47,996 bases of DNA from Paenibacillus sp. MAEPY2. Lineage in GTDB: Bacteria > Bacillota > Bacilli > Paenibacillales > Paenibacillaceae. The stretch is from contig NZ_AWUK01000015.1 of NCBI RefSeq assembly GCF_000499205.1, positions 1 through 47,996 on the forward strand, given 5' to 3'. The position numbers were made by a program, and so were the translations under genes. The stretch's first letter is position 1, and each line of letters starts with the position of its first letter. Below are positions 35,606 through 43,399 of the stretch, in pieces. The notes under the pieces were generated by a model. The model worked only from the letters and a program-made list of their open reading frames with translations, made no database searches and had not been told where the DNA came from.

Positions 35606-36310
35606 ATTGTAATCAACGTTGTTCCTTGAGGAAGCCTGGGTGTGTTGTGGCTGCGTGACTTGATGCTCTCTGAGGTGTGAAAGGATACGAATCGAAGCGC
35701 AGAATCGTTTAATGCGGCATTGGTGGAGTAGGGTAATGTCGTGATATAGGTTTGGACAAAGTTGTATACAGCAGGGTGTCTAAAGATGGAGATAGTTCGT
35801 CTGGTGCGGGTGTCTGGAGTGAACTGGAGATGAATAGACACAACATGAGAAGCATCAAAGCCCCGACTTGATAGCAAGAATCTATGTGATTGAACAGATA
35901 TGAGGAGTATAACTGCATAATTATACATAAATCGAAGCATGTGAGATAAGCCATGTGCCTTTATCCCATTTTTTAGTGTTTTTATGATGGAAAACGTTAC
36001 CTAAGCCATATTAGGTAACACTTTTGGCAAGGGGGAGGGGGTGGGTTTAGATCAAAATGATATTTAATATGGTATTTTTTACAAGTGACTGTTCTACCGC
36101 GACGGGCTACTTGTTTAGAGAAAACATCTCTTAGTGATTACGAATTTCTATAAGTATGCATCCAGACAGTAAGTTTTAAAGTTAGAAGCATTATTTTGTA
36201 TTTTGGGAGAGGGGATGCTTTGGGTGTAACTAGGTTTAATCTTAAATAGAATTAACCCTTGTGAATTGTTTTCTAGCAACGCATCTGGTAGAATTAATTA
36301 AGCATGGGAT
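35606..36310. other. Non-coding stretch with one perfect inverted repeat
   Basis: No supported gene. GTTACCTAA at 35996-36004 and TTAGGTAAC at 36011-36019 form a perfect nine-base inverted repeat with a six-base loop and TTTT shortly after, either an operator or a weak terminator. Confidence 0.5.
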
Positions 36311-36595
36311 GGTGAGCAATCTCCTTTTGAAACAAGGAGGAAATTAATCTATGCAATATTACAAGAAAGTATTGTTTTTTGTGAGGAAGATTATGGGGAT
36401 TAGTTTGAAGAATGTATTAAGGATCAAGACAACAAAAACAGTGAAGACAACAAGAACAACGGAAACAGTGACAACAACAAGAACAACAACAAGAAGGTTG
36501 AGATTGTAGTCACAGTTCTCTTAGCCTAAAACAACAAAAAAATCAATTGGTCATTGCTCACCTGTAATTCCCTTTTCAAAGGGGCTACAGGTGAG
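36311..36595 (+). repeat. Module framed by GGTGAGCAAT inverted repeats
   Basis: GGTGAGCAAT at 36311-36320 is the exact reverse complement of ATTGCTCACC at 36553-36562. The right copy is also the left arm of a strong hairpin, CTCACCTGTA (36557-36566) with TACAGGTGAG (36586-36595), with inner stem CCCTTT/AAAGGG. The left copy is directly followed by CTCCTT/AAGGAG (36321-36339), which hides the ribosome binding site of the small frame within. The two folds are mutually exclusive with the long-range pairing. Confidence 0.6.
36351..36509 (+). CDS. Thr-rich small open reading frame
   Basis: ATG 36351 follows a strong AAGGAGG at about 36334-36340 and encodes 52 residues: a basic, hydrophobic start (MQYYKKVLFFVRKIMGISL) and a tail of repeated Thr with Arg/Lys. 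Another frame over the same bases (36404-36529) reads as an Asn/Asp/Lys-rich linker ending in VEIVVTVLLA, so the coding frame is uncertain and a decayed gene is possible. Lies inside the inverted-repeat module. Confidence 0.35.
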   Translation: MQYYKKVLFFVRKIMGISLKNVLRIKTTKTVKTTRTTETVTTTRTTTRRLRL

Positions 36596-36625
36596 TAATA
36601 TAATAAAATAATACAATACAATGAG

Positions 36626-36658
36626 AAGACCGCTGATGTTACAAATGGCGGTCTTTTT
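36626..36658 (+). terminator. Terminator downstream of the inverted-repeat module
   Basis: AAGACCGC pairs with GCGGTCTT around a 14-base loop, followed by TTTTT. Confidence 0.8.
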
Positions 36659-36722
36659 GTCATTTAAAAGGAGTGCAAAGTGATATGAAAGAATGATTGT
36701 AATACAATGATAAACATTAATG

Positions 36723-36752
36723 TTGACAAATGGATATAAGATGTGATATGAT
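36723..36752 (+). promoter_or_regulatory. Promoter of the 36837 gene
   Basis: TTGACA (36723-36728), 18-base spacer, TATGAT (36747-36752), about 85 bases before the start codon. Confidence 0.65.
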
Positions 36753-36836
36753 AAGAGTAGGAAAAGGGATATCTACGCCTTATAATGAAAGCGCTTACAA
36801 TTAAAAATTATAGTATATAGAAGAGGAGATAACGTA

Positions 36837-37703
36837 TTGAAATGTAACAACAAGAAACATTTTAGGAGTAAAGATGTAAAGCTCAAGAAGGTGAAGGGAT
36901 CAAACTGGACGAAGAGAAACGAGATCTTCTGTGAAGAGGTGCTAGAATCAATCCAGCTTCAACAAGACAAGCTTGCCTTAACATCTAATGATTTGATGAT
37001 GACGTTAGTGTTGCTTTTGAATTCATGCAGGAATTCAATATCCAGAGTAAAGGACAAGAGCAAAAAAACGTATTTTGGGAAGGAGCATGGATTCAATAAC
37101 TCCAGAGAAATGGCTGTAGCTTTAATAGAAAAGGAAAATTTACTACAAGAATGGTTTAGATGTTGTGAGTTGTACATTGCAAATGACTATAAGCTAGAAC
37201 ATAGACCTACTCTAGGTAGAATAGATCATGATCTTGGCTATACGCTAGAAAATCTTGAGGTGCAAGGGTATTCGCATAATACATCGTCGAGAACGAGACA
37301 GCGCTTTTCTAAAGAGTGTGTAGCTATTGTGGTGTTGAAGGAGTCTGAGAAACTGATTCTATTGAAATGTACTAGTGGTAAGAGTGCGATTCAAAGGATC
37401 GATGAAGTTGCTGGCTTACGAATAACAAAAAGCATGTTAAAAGGTAACCTCACCAGTGGGCTACGGCGTTCAAACAAAGAGTATTCTGTCTTGATCATAG
37501 GGAAAGAAAGCTTAATGGGTACACCAGAAATCATGGATCTTTCGTTTCCAGTTAGCGCGATCCACGATGAGAAACATAATAGTCTTATTGCTCGCCCAAA
37601 TGATAACGCTACCAAAGTAGATATCTACATAGATGAAAAAGATGCTGTGCGTCTCGACTGGATAGATGAACAACAGACAATCAATTATGTGAATATAATA
37701 TAA
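36837..37703 (+). CDS. Uncharacterised protein with degenerate HNH-like motif
   Basis: A 288-residue basic protein. The middle stretch RPTLGRIDHDLGYTLENLEV resembles the core of phage HNH endonucleases (usual form xSLDRIDNxxGYTxxNVxV), but the preceding Cys/His and following Asn/His residues are not all evident, so activity is doubtful. The C-terminal part is alpha/beta and unrecognised. Start TTG 36837 behind AGAGGAG. It is followed after 22 bases by the FN3 gene on the same strand, probably one transcript. Confidence 0.65.
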   Translation: MKCNNKKHFRSKDVKLKKVKGSNWTKRNEIFCEEVLESIQLQQDKLALTSNDLMMTLVLLLNSCRNSISRVKDKSKKTYFGKEHGFNNSREMAVALIEKENLLQEWFRCCELYIANDYKLEHRPTLGRIDHDLGYTLENLEVQGYSHNTSSRTRQRFSKECVAIVVLKESEKLILLKCTSGKSAIQRIDEVAGLRITKSMLKGNLTSGLRRSNKEYSVLIIGKESLMGTPEIMDLSFPVSAIHDEKHNSLIARPNDNATKVDIYIDEKDAVRLDWIDEQQTINYVNII

Positions 37704-37725
37704 TAGAAGGAGAAGGAAAAGACAC

Positions 37726-38862
37726 ATGGCAATAGTAAGCATCAACGCGAATAGCGCGAGTTACAATAGCATCTCAGTTTCAGCCAGCTTTACAAGTGGT
37801 GGAGGACTAGCGAAATACTACAGGTTTTTCAAGAATGGAGTGGGAGATTCAGGACTTGAGGCGCTTAGTAGCCCAGTGACATCGACGACCAAGTACTGGA
37901 CGTACAATGGGCTGTCAGAGAGCACGTACTACAGTCTGAGCGTCACGTTCTACGACTCGAATAGGAACGTTCTTGGAAGCGCATCCACAGGTCAGAGGAC
38001 GACTGTAGCGCCTGACACAACGCCACCATCAATCAATAGCTGGTACATGAATGGTGGTGCTTCGAGGAATTCCATTCCCATGTATGCATCGGCATCAGAT
38101 AATAGGGGAGTCAGTGGTTTCTATTTCTACCGTGATGGTGTATATGATGGCTCTATGTATGGTTCAAGTGGTGGATATACATTTACAGGATTAAGCCCTG
38201 GCACCCGTTATTCTCTTGGGGTAAAGGCGTTTGACACTAGTGGGAATACATCGATTATGACACAGTTCGGAGCCACTACAGCGTATGATTTTGCTCCTAG
38301 CGTCCTGTCTTGGTCTGTATCAAACACGGGCGTAAACACTGTTCAGATGTATTACTCAGCGTCAGATGACTATGGTGTAGGCTATGTACAATTTTATGTC
38401 AATGGTGTTCAAACAGGGATTAGTTATAGTTCGAGTGGGTATTACACCTTCGCTGTATTACAAGCAGATACGAATTACACGCTTGGGATCAAAGCTGTGG
38501 ATTCAGCAGGACAGAGTTCTACAATGAGGACGCTGGCTGTAAAGACAAAGAAGGCAAGACCAGCCAACTTTGAATGGGATACTCCAAAAAATGCTGGAGC
38601 AGACTTCAACATCACTGCTGCGGAGTGGAATAGACTAACAGCGAAAGTGAATGAATTTAGAGCCTATAGAGGCATATCGAGTTACACGTTCACAAGAGCG
38701 GTATCAGGGACGGATTTTAAGGCAATATACTATAATGACGTAATCAACATCATTGGTTCAATGAGTCCGACAACAGCAATACCAAGCAGCAAAGTGGCTG
38801 GTGACAGCATTCTAGCAAGTGATATCAATCGAATACGAAATTCACTAAATTCGATAAACTGA
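37726..38862 (+). CDS. Fibronectin type III repeat protein, phage-adhesin-like
   Basis: A 378-residue protein of three FN3-like repeats (about 1-90, 95-190, 193-275), each rich in Tyr, Ser and Gly and ending in TYSLGVKAFDTSG- or NYTLGIKAVDSAG-type strands, then a C-terminal block (about 285-378) with WNRLTAKVNEFRAYRG. No signal peptide, membrane segment or LPXTG is seen. This make-up is common in distal tail or baseplate proteins of Firmicute phages, yet no other tail gene is present. AAGGAG precedes ATG 37726. Confidence 0.7.
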   Translation: MAIVSINANSASYNSISVSASFTSGGGLAKYYRFFKNGVGDSGLEALSSPVTSTTKYWTYNGLSESTYYSLSVTFYDSNRNVLGSASTGQRTTVAPDTTPPSINSWYMNGGASRNSIPMYASASDNRGVSGFYFYRDGVYDGSMYGSSGGYTFTGLSPGTRYSLGVKAFDTSGNTSIMTQFGATTAYDFAPSVLSWSVSNTGVNTVQMYYSASDDYGVGYVQFYVNGVQTGISYSSSGYYTFAVLQADTNYTLGIKAVDSAGQSSTMRTLAVKTKKARPANFEWDTPKNAGADFNITAAEWNRLTAKVNEFRAYRGISSYTFTRAVSGTDFKAIYYNDVINIIGSMSPTTAIPSSKVAGDSILASDINRIRNSLNSIN

Positions 38863-38990
38863 GTTTGTATGTTGGGTGAAGTTTGCAACGTTCTTACTTG
38901 CGGTTCTAACGCATGTAGATAAGAAGAAATAACCACTCTGAGGTTCGCGACAAAAGTGTGGTAGTTGCGTTCCCACCCAACAACAAACTC
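38861..38990 (+). repeat. Long inverted repeat after the FN3 gene
   Basis: GAGTTTGTATGTTGGGTG (38861-38878) pairs with CACCCAACAACAAACTC (38974-38990), 17 pairs with one bulged A, enclosing about 95 bases with further short stems (GCAAC/GTTGC, ACCAC/GTGGT). The left arm begins at the FN3 stop codon. No T-run follows the outer stem. The remaining spacer up to 39180 holds only two tiny frames (13 and 9 codons) with one AAAGGAG. Confidence 0.5.
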
Positions 38991-39180
38991 ACGTGGAGAC
39001 GATGTGGCGTCATCGTTAGCGCTCTCCATATAGATATTATATACCTAAAATGGAGCATTCATATGTCTCGTTTAAAATTTATTTACTATAAAAGGAGTTT
39101 CTGAGACAATGTCCTTTATGAAATATACTGTCTTTTGATGCCCATTTATAAACGTAGATTGTGTATAGAGGAGATGGAGT

Positions 39181-41055
39181 ATGAGTAGCTACATAATCAA
39201 TTCATTGAAGTTGAATAATGAAAGATACAAGCGTAGTGGGACTGGTTCTACACTTAAATGGCTAGAGGAATTATCAAAGATCAATATTTTTGTTGGTTCA
39301 AATAACTCTGGAAAAAGCCAGATGCTAAGGAATTTTTTTAAAACTCCTACACTTGAATTTGTACCTAATGATTTAGAGTTAGTACAGTTAAACGCTCTAC
39401 AAAAAGAATTAGTAGGAGAAGTTGAAGCGGTAATCTTAAGAAATAATGCTACAGATTACGGTGACATCATGGAAACAGCCAAAACGCTAATTGATGTACA
39501 ATCATTAGTTGAAGATTGTGATGTTTTGGAGAAAATTAGTTTAATATTGGAAAAGTTAGTTAACGTCACAAATAACGAGGTTACTACAAATCTCAGATTT
39601 GGGGGGAGTGGAATCAACTATGATGAAGCCTTTAAACAACCTCTACAGGAAATTGGTAAAAGATACATGCAAAGATTGCAATTGATTGTTGGGGATGAAA
39701 CAGAAAGAAAGTATCGTTTTAATAAAGTATACATTCCCACTTTGAGAGGTTTACGTCCATACAACGAGGGTAGTTCCGATTTTTATATTCAAAGGACAAT
39801 AAAGGATTATTTTCCAGAAGCACCTAACGGTAGTATATTTTCTGGATTAGGCTTGTATGTACAACTAAGGGATATGCTCTTAGGTAATTTAGAAGAAAGA
39901 GAGAAAATAGCTAGGTATCAGGAATTTTTAGGTGATACATTTTTTAATGGAGAGCGCGTTGTCTTAATTCCTAGCAAAAACTCAGATGTAGTTGTTGTAA
40001 AAATTGGCGATGAGGAAGAATTGCCAATATATAATCTAGGTGACGGGATACAATCAATCATCATTCTGACATTTCCCCTCTATACGCATTTAGGGGGGAA
40101 TTTACTTATGTTTATTGAAGAACCAGAGTTATATCTCCATCCAGGGTTACAACGGAAGCTGATAGAAACGTTTCTTAAAGATGAGTTTTCAGGTTATCAG
40201 TTTTTTTTAACTACTCATTCAAATCATTTTTTAGATATAACATTAGATGTAAGCCGGATTTCGATCTATTCATTCAAAAAAGAGCTTGCAAATTCAGAAG
40301 AGAAGGAGAAACAAGCTTCATTTTTAGTGGAAAATGTAAGCAATGAAGATAATAGCTTGCTTGAGATGCTTGGAGTGAAGAACTCATCTGTATATCTGTC
40401 CAACTGTACTGTTTGGGTGGAAGGGATAACTGACAGATTCTATATTCGTAGATATTTAAAGCTATATCAAGATTATCTTAAAATCCCAGAAAAAGATCGT
40501 TACAAAGAAGATTATCATTATTCATTTGTTGAGTATAGCGGCAACAATATAACCCACTGGTCTTTTTTAGATGATAACAGCGATGAAGCATTTAAAAATA
40601 TGAACGTAGAGAGATTATGCTCTCGTTTGTTTCTTATTACAGACAAAGATAGCGAGAAGAAGTTGAGTAGGCAAGAAAAGTTAAAAGCTAGACTTGGGGA
40701 GCGATTCTATTGTCTTGATTCTAAGGAGATAGAGAACACTTTGACAGCAGATATAGTGAAAAAAGTTATAGCTGATTACGAGAAGTGTGATGTGGATTCT
40801 CTAAGCTTTAATCAGAATGTTGAAACGAATACCTACCAGAATAGATACCTAGGCAAATTCATTGATAGTGTTCTGACAGACAGCAAACGAAAAGGTGGCT
40901 ATGCATCAGAATCTGGAACTATTAAAGATAAGGTTAAATTCAGCGAGAGAGCCATAAGGCATCTGAAACAGTATTCAGACTTAAGTGAAGATGCGAAGAA
41001 GCTTTGCGAGCGTCTCTTTCAATTTATACAACGGAATAATGAAAGCTTGTTATAA
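39181..41055 (+). CDS. OLD-family ATPase/TOPRIM nuclease, putative phage defence
   Basis: A 624-residue protein. N-terminal SMC/RecF-like ATPase: Walker A FVGSNNSGKSQMLRNFF near residue 35-50, Walker B LLMFIEEPELYLHPGLQR near 305-322, then a switch region FFLTTHSNHFLDI. C-terminal TOPRIM: WVEGITDRFYIRRYLK (metal Glu near 413) and LITDKDSEKK (DxD near 486-488). OLD nucleases act against phages alone or with a helicase (as GajA in Gabija); no UvrD-like partner is adjacent, so this is a single-gene OLD-type system. GAGGAG before ATG 39181. Confidence 0.88.
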   Translation: MSSYIINSLKLNNERYKRSGTGSTLKWLEELSKINIFVGSNNSGKSQMLRNFFKTPTLEFVPNDLELVQLNALQKELVGEVEAVILRNNATDYGDIMETAKTLIDVQSLVEDCDVLEKISLILEKLVNVTNNEVTTNLRFGGSGINYDEAFKQPLQEIGKRYMQRLQLIVGDETERKYRFNKVYIPTLRGLRPYNEGSSDFYIQRTIKDYFPEAPNGSIFSGLGLYVQLRDMLLGNLEEREKIARYQEFLGDTFFNGERVVLIPSKNSDVVVVKIGDEEELPIYNLGDGIQSIIILTFPLYTHLGGNLLMFIEEPELYLHPGLQRKLIETFLKDEFSGYQFFLTTHSNHFLDITLDVSRISIYSFKKELANSEEKEKQASFLVENVSNEDNSLLEMLGVKNSSVYLSNCTVWVEGITDRFYIRRYLKLYQDYLKIPEKDRYKEDYHYSFVEYSGNNITHWSFLDDNSDEAFKNMNVERLCSRLFLITDKDSEKKLSRQEKLKARLGERFYCLDSKEIENTLTADIVKKVIADYEKCDVDSLSFNQNVETNTYQNRYLGKFIDSVLTDSKRKGGYASESGTIKDKVKFSERAIRHLKQYSDLSEDAKKLCERLFQFIQRNNESLL

Positions 41056-41237
41056 GCTAGAAACTTGGCGAGTTGAGATGTTCCCAAAAAGGGAGCATGG
41101 TGAGCGAATACGAAGGCAGTGGTGCTGTGTAGCAACTGTCATAGGATGATTATAGGATAAAAGATATGAAAGAAGAGAGAATGTATGAACTAATTGAAGC
41201 CTTTGTAGTAATCCTGCTCCCAATAAGAAGAAGAAAT
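41056..41237. other. Non-coding stretch after the OLD gene
   Basis: No gene supported. Together with the terminator below and the rest up to 41360 it makes a 305-base spacer between convergent genes. Its end (AAGAAGAAATAACC then ACTC and AGGTT) resembles 38925-38950. Confidence 0.4.
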
Positions 41238-41275
41238 AACCCACTCACAGGTTGATCGCCAAGTGGGTTGTTTTT
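41238..41275 (+). terminator. Terminator of the OLD gene
   Basis: AACCCACT (41238-41245) pairs with AGTGGGTT (41262-41269), followed by GTTTTT. Confidence 0.8.
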
Positions 41276-41360
41276 GTCTAAGGCATTGTTGGAGATGGTT
41301 AGCCCTACTCAAACCTCATATAAATATATATCCTATCAGATAATATTGTACTATTGTTGT

Positions 41361-42110
41361 TCAGTCTGGCATACCATCAGTGATCCACTTATTAAAATCA
41401 GTCATAACTATATTAGCGTGATAATACACGCCGTAATTGTCATCTTTTGCCTTAGTCCACCATTGTGCCTGTTCTTTGTTAGCATCAATATCAATATAGT
41501 TATCATAAAACACTTTGGACATTACAACGGCTTTGGTACTGTCCTTATTGCCAAGATCTGATAATTTAGATGCTTTAGCTACAGCCTCACCAATCCAAAC
41601 AAGGTTATGAATTCCTGACGACTTTCGTCCAGCTTTTACAGCTAACGTTTTTTCGACGGCTAAGCCAATGCCCGCTTTTATTGTGGGTAAACTTCTTTCC
41701 TTTAAAAGTTCATTTAACATCTTCATGTAAGTGTTTATGTAAAACGCACGATTAGCTACTTCATCAATATCTGCTTTTAGCGGGGTAGAATAAACGGCAA
41801 ATACACAATCTCCTCGAATTCCAATTTCCTTCAATTCATTGCCTTCAACATTTTTCCTCAAAATTTCTATTACCTCTGATGTAAAACCCCGAATCACTTT
41901 AGCTATTTCGACATCATCTTGGTTTGTAAAAAGAGTAGTAGAGTCCCTCAAGTCCACAAAAATAGCGCTAGCAAACGCTTTGTAGCCATTAGAGTATGTG
42001 AAGTCTTCGTCTCTTGGAAAAGAATCCACCTCATTAACTTTATCAGTATTATCCAATATTTCTTCCACTTTACTTTTGCGATCTTTGTATTTGTAGTCAA
42101 CAGATTTCAT
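41361..42110 (-). CDS. pycC: Pycsar pyrimidine nucleotide cyclase
   Basis: A 249-residue class III nucleotidyl cyclase. Seen: SAIFVDLRDSTTLF with first metal Asp (D53), GIRGDCVFAVYS with the second (D101), and a C-terminal half matching Pycsar cyclases (AGIGLAVEKTLAVKAGRKSS, HNLVWIGEAVAKASKLSDL). On infection such enzymes make cCMP or cUMP, which triggers the partner effector. The spot usually written VNxAxxL reads VAKASKL (177-183), lacking the transition-state Asn. ATG 42110 follows GGGAGG; it shares one base with the effector stop (TGATG). Which pyrimidine is used cannot be read here. Confidence 0.85.
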   Translation of the reverse strand: MKSVDYKYKDRKSKVEEILDNTDKVNEVDSFPRDEDFTYSNGYKAFASAIFVDLRDSTTLFTNQDDVEIAKVIRGFTSEVIEILRKNVEGNELKEIGIRGDCVFAVYSTPLKADIDEVANRAFYINTYMKMLNELLKERSLPTIKAGIGLAVEKTLAVKAGRKSSGIHNLVWIGEAVAKASKLSDLGNKDSTKAVVMSKVFYDNYIDIDANKEQAQWWTKAKDDNYGVYYHANIVMTDFNKWITDGMPD

Positions 42111-42685
42111 CAATTGAATCCTCCCACTTTGATAAGTACGATACCAATTATGTAAAGAACAAGAATCCCTGTGATTCCAATAAAAGTGAACTTAATACCT
42201 CTACCGTAATATGCATATTTTATAGTGCAGATTTTGGCATTGATGTACGTTTGTGATAGCAAGTCGATCAGTTGTTCGTCATTGCTTCTGCTGAAAACCT
42301 TATCTTTGTAATCGTTAAATGAATTTTTGGCAATTGACTCAAAGAAATACAGAGAATCTCTTTCAGTGCCTTCGAAGCTAAGGGCATCTTTGCTTAATCT
42401 TGGTGTAAGGACTCTGATCAAACAGTACGCCCCATAAACAAAAAAACTCAGAAAAAAGGAAAGTCCCAATAGGTACAGCACGTTCGAAAAATTAATGTTT
42501 TGAATTGACTTACTCACGATATCATTCAGCATGTTGATGGAATGCTCAGCCGTGAAAACTGTGAGGAAAATTCCAATTACCGCTAGAACAATTGATGATT
42601 TCGTATCACAACTTTTTATCCAATCTAACTGTCTGTCGAATTGTTGTGTTAGAGAAGTCATGTCTTGTTGTGGATGACCATGCAC
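42110..42685 (-). CDS. pycTM: Pycsar transmembrane effector (PycTM, DUF5706 type)
   Basis: A 191-residue membrane protein with three hydrophobic segments: SSIVLAVIGIFLTVF (about 29-43), VLYLLGLSFFLSFFVYGAY (about 69-88) and FTFIGITGILVLYIIGIVLI (about 164-184). The QFDRQLDWIKSCDTKSSIVL opening is characteristic of the Pycsar TM effector family. On binding the cyclic pyrimidine, effectors of this type damage the inner membrane and stop phage spread. The start is GTG 42685 after AAAGGGG; ATG 42661 is an alternative. It precedes the cyclase in one operon, coupled by TGATG. Confidence 0.85.
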   Translation of the reverse strand: MHGHPQQDMTSLTQQFDRQLDWIKSCDTKSSIVLAVIGIFLTVFTAEHSINMLNDIVSKSIQNINFSNVLYLLGLSFFLSFFVYGAYCLIRVLTPRLSKDALSFEGTERDSLYFFESIAKNSFNDYKDKVFSRSNDEQLIDLLSQTYINAKICTIKYAYYGRGIKFTFIGITGILVLYIIGIVLIKVGGFN

Positions 42686-42701
42686 ACAGCGCAGCCCCTT
42701 T

Positions 42702-42726
42702 CTATAATTGATAATGTCAATTATAG
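42702..42726. promoter_or_regulatory. Palindromic operator at the Pycsar promoter
   Basis: CTATAATTGA (42702-42711), five bases, TCAATTATAG (42717-42726): a perfect ten-base inverted repeat containing a TATAAT on each strand, 16 bases before the effector start. Probably a repressor site over the -10 region. Confidence 0.6.
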
Positions 42727-42813
42727 AGGAATTATGGAAGAATGTTTGTCGAATTTTGCGTGATTGAATCTTAAATTGTCATTGAGGGAATTCGATATCG
42801 AGGCTAAAAAGCA

Positions 42814-42848
42814 AAAAAAGCACTTAGTCAAACGACTATGTGCTTTTA
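42814..42848 (-). terminator. Terminator after the truncated XRE gene
   Basis: AAAGCACTTAGTC pairs with GACTATGTGCTTT (one mismatch) with A-runs on the left, giving T after the stem on the minus strand. It separates the XRE remnant from the Pycsar operon. Confidence 0.75.
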
Positions 42849-43124
42849 ACTGTTCTTCTTGAATGTTTGGATGATATCGTTCAGTACACGATACGCCATG
42901 TCGACCTCTGCATCATTACATAGTTCTAACTGGTTGCTGATCACCTTTATCGTATCCTGTTTGTGGGCTTCTTCATCAAGCACCAACGTATCAGCGAAGT
43001 TTAAGATTTGCATTGGATTGATTTCAAAAGCTTCAATAATCTTTCCTAAGCTTTCTAAGGACATGTTTCGTCCCCCACGTTCCAACGATGAAAGATAACT
43101 GTAATGTAGGTTTGCTTTCTCTCG
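42846..43124 (-). pseudogene. XRE family regulator, 5'-truncated
   Basis: Frame-open sequence reads [20 protein letters not shown] then [18 protein letters not shown], the second half of an HTH_3 domain, and a 50-residue C-terminal tail. The first helices and any start codon are missing: upstream of the Arg at 43124 the frame reaches a stop within three codons, exactly where groEL-like sequence begins on the other strand. A TTG at 43085 could start a fragment without DNA-binding capacity. Truncated by recombination. Confidence 0.75.
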
Positions 43125-43270
43125 TAGGCTTCAATGCTGCGACTGGCGAGTGGGTTAACATGATCGAAGCAGGTATCGTTGACCCTTCAAAAGTAACACG
43201 TTATGCATTGCAAAACGCTGCTTCCGTAGCAGCAATGTTCCTGACTACTGAAGTAGATGTTGAATATTAG
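43124..43270 (+). pseudogene. groEL: Internal fragment of groEL 3' region
   Basis: From about 43124 to 43253 the plus strand encodes [20 protein letters not shown] then [20 protein letters not shown] and TTE, the well-known C-terminal region of GroEL with one Ser-to-Tyr change. The rest of GroEL is missing upstream, and the GGM-rich tail is replaced by six unrelated codons and a stop at 43268. About 130 bases, joined head-to-head with a cut XRE gene. A terminator follows. Confidence 0.85.
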
Positions 43271-43273
43271 TTT

Positions 43274-43320
43274 AAACTCCTAGTACACTTATTTTATTTT
43301 TAAGTGTACTGGGAGTTTTT
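43274..43320 (+). terminator. Strong terminator after the groEL fragment
   Basis: AAACTCCTAGTACACTT (43274-43290) pairs with AAGTGTACTGGGAGTTT (43302-43318) with T-runs after it. Confidence 0.85.
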
Positions 43321-43399
43321 TGCAAATTTCAGCTTGTTTTTATCCTGTTCACCCGCTACAATTGATCTATAAAATAACACAATAATAGACATGTAATGA

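Noticed and set aside
35584..35954. Two overlapping minus-strand frames of 81 and 118 codons
   Set aside because: No ribosome binding site, low-complexity Ser/Thr/Pro products, and the region starts in a plus-strand terminator.
38861..38990. Retron msr-msd RNA
   Set aside because: Inverted arms suggest it, but there is no reverse transcriptase anywhere in the window.
39181..41055. Gabija system
   Set aside because: No UvrD-like GajB helicase lies next to the OLD gene; the following genes are a convergent Pycsar operon.
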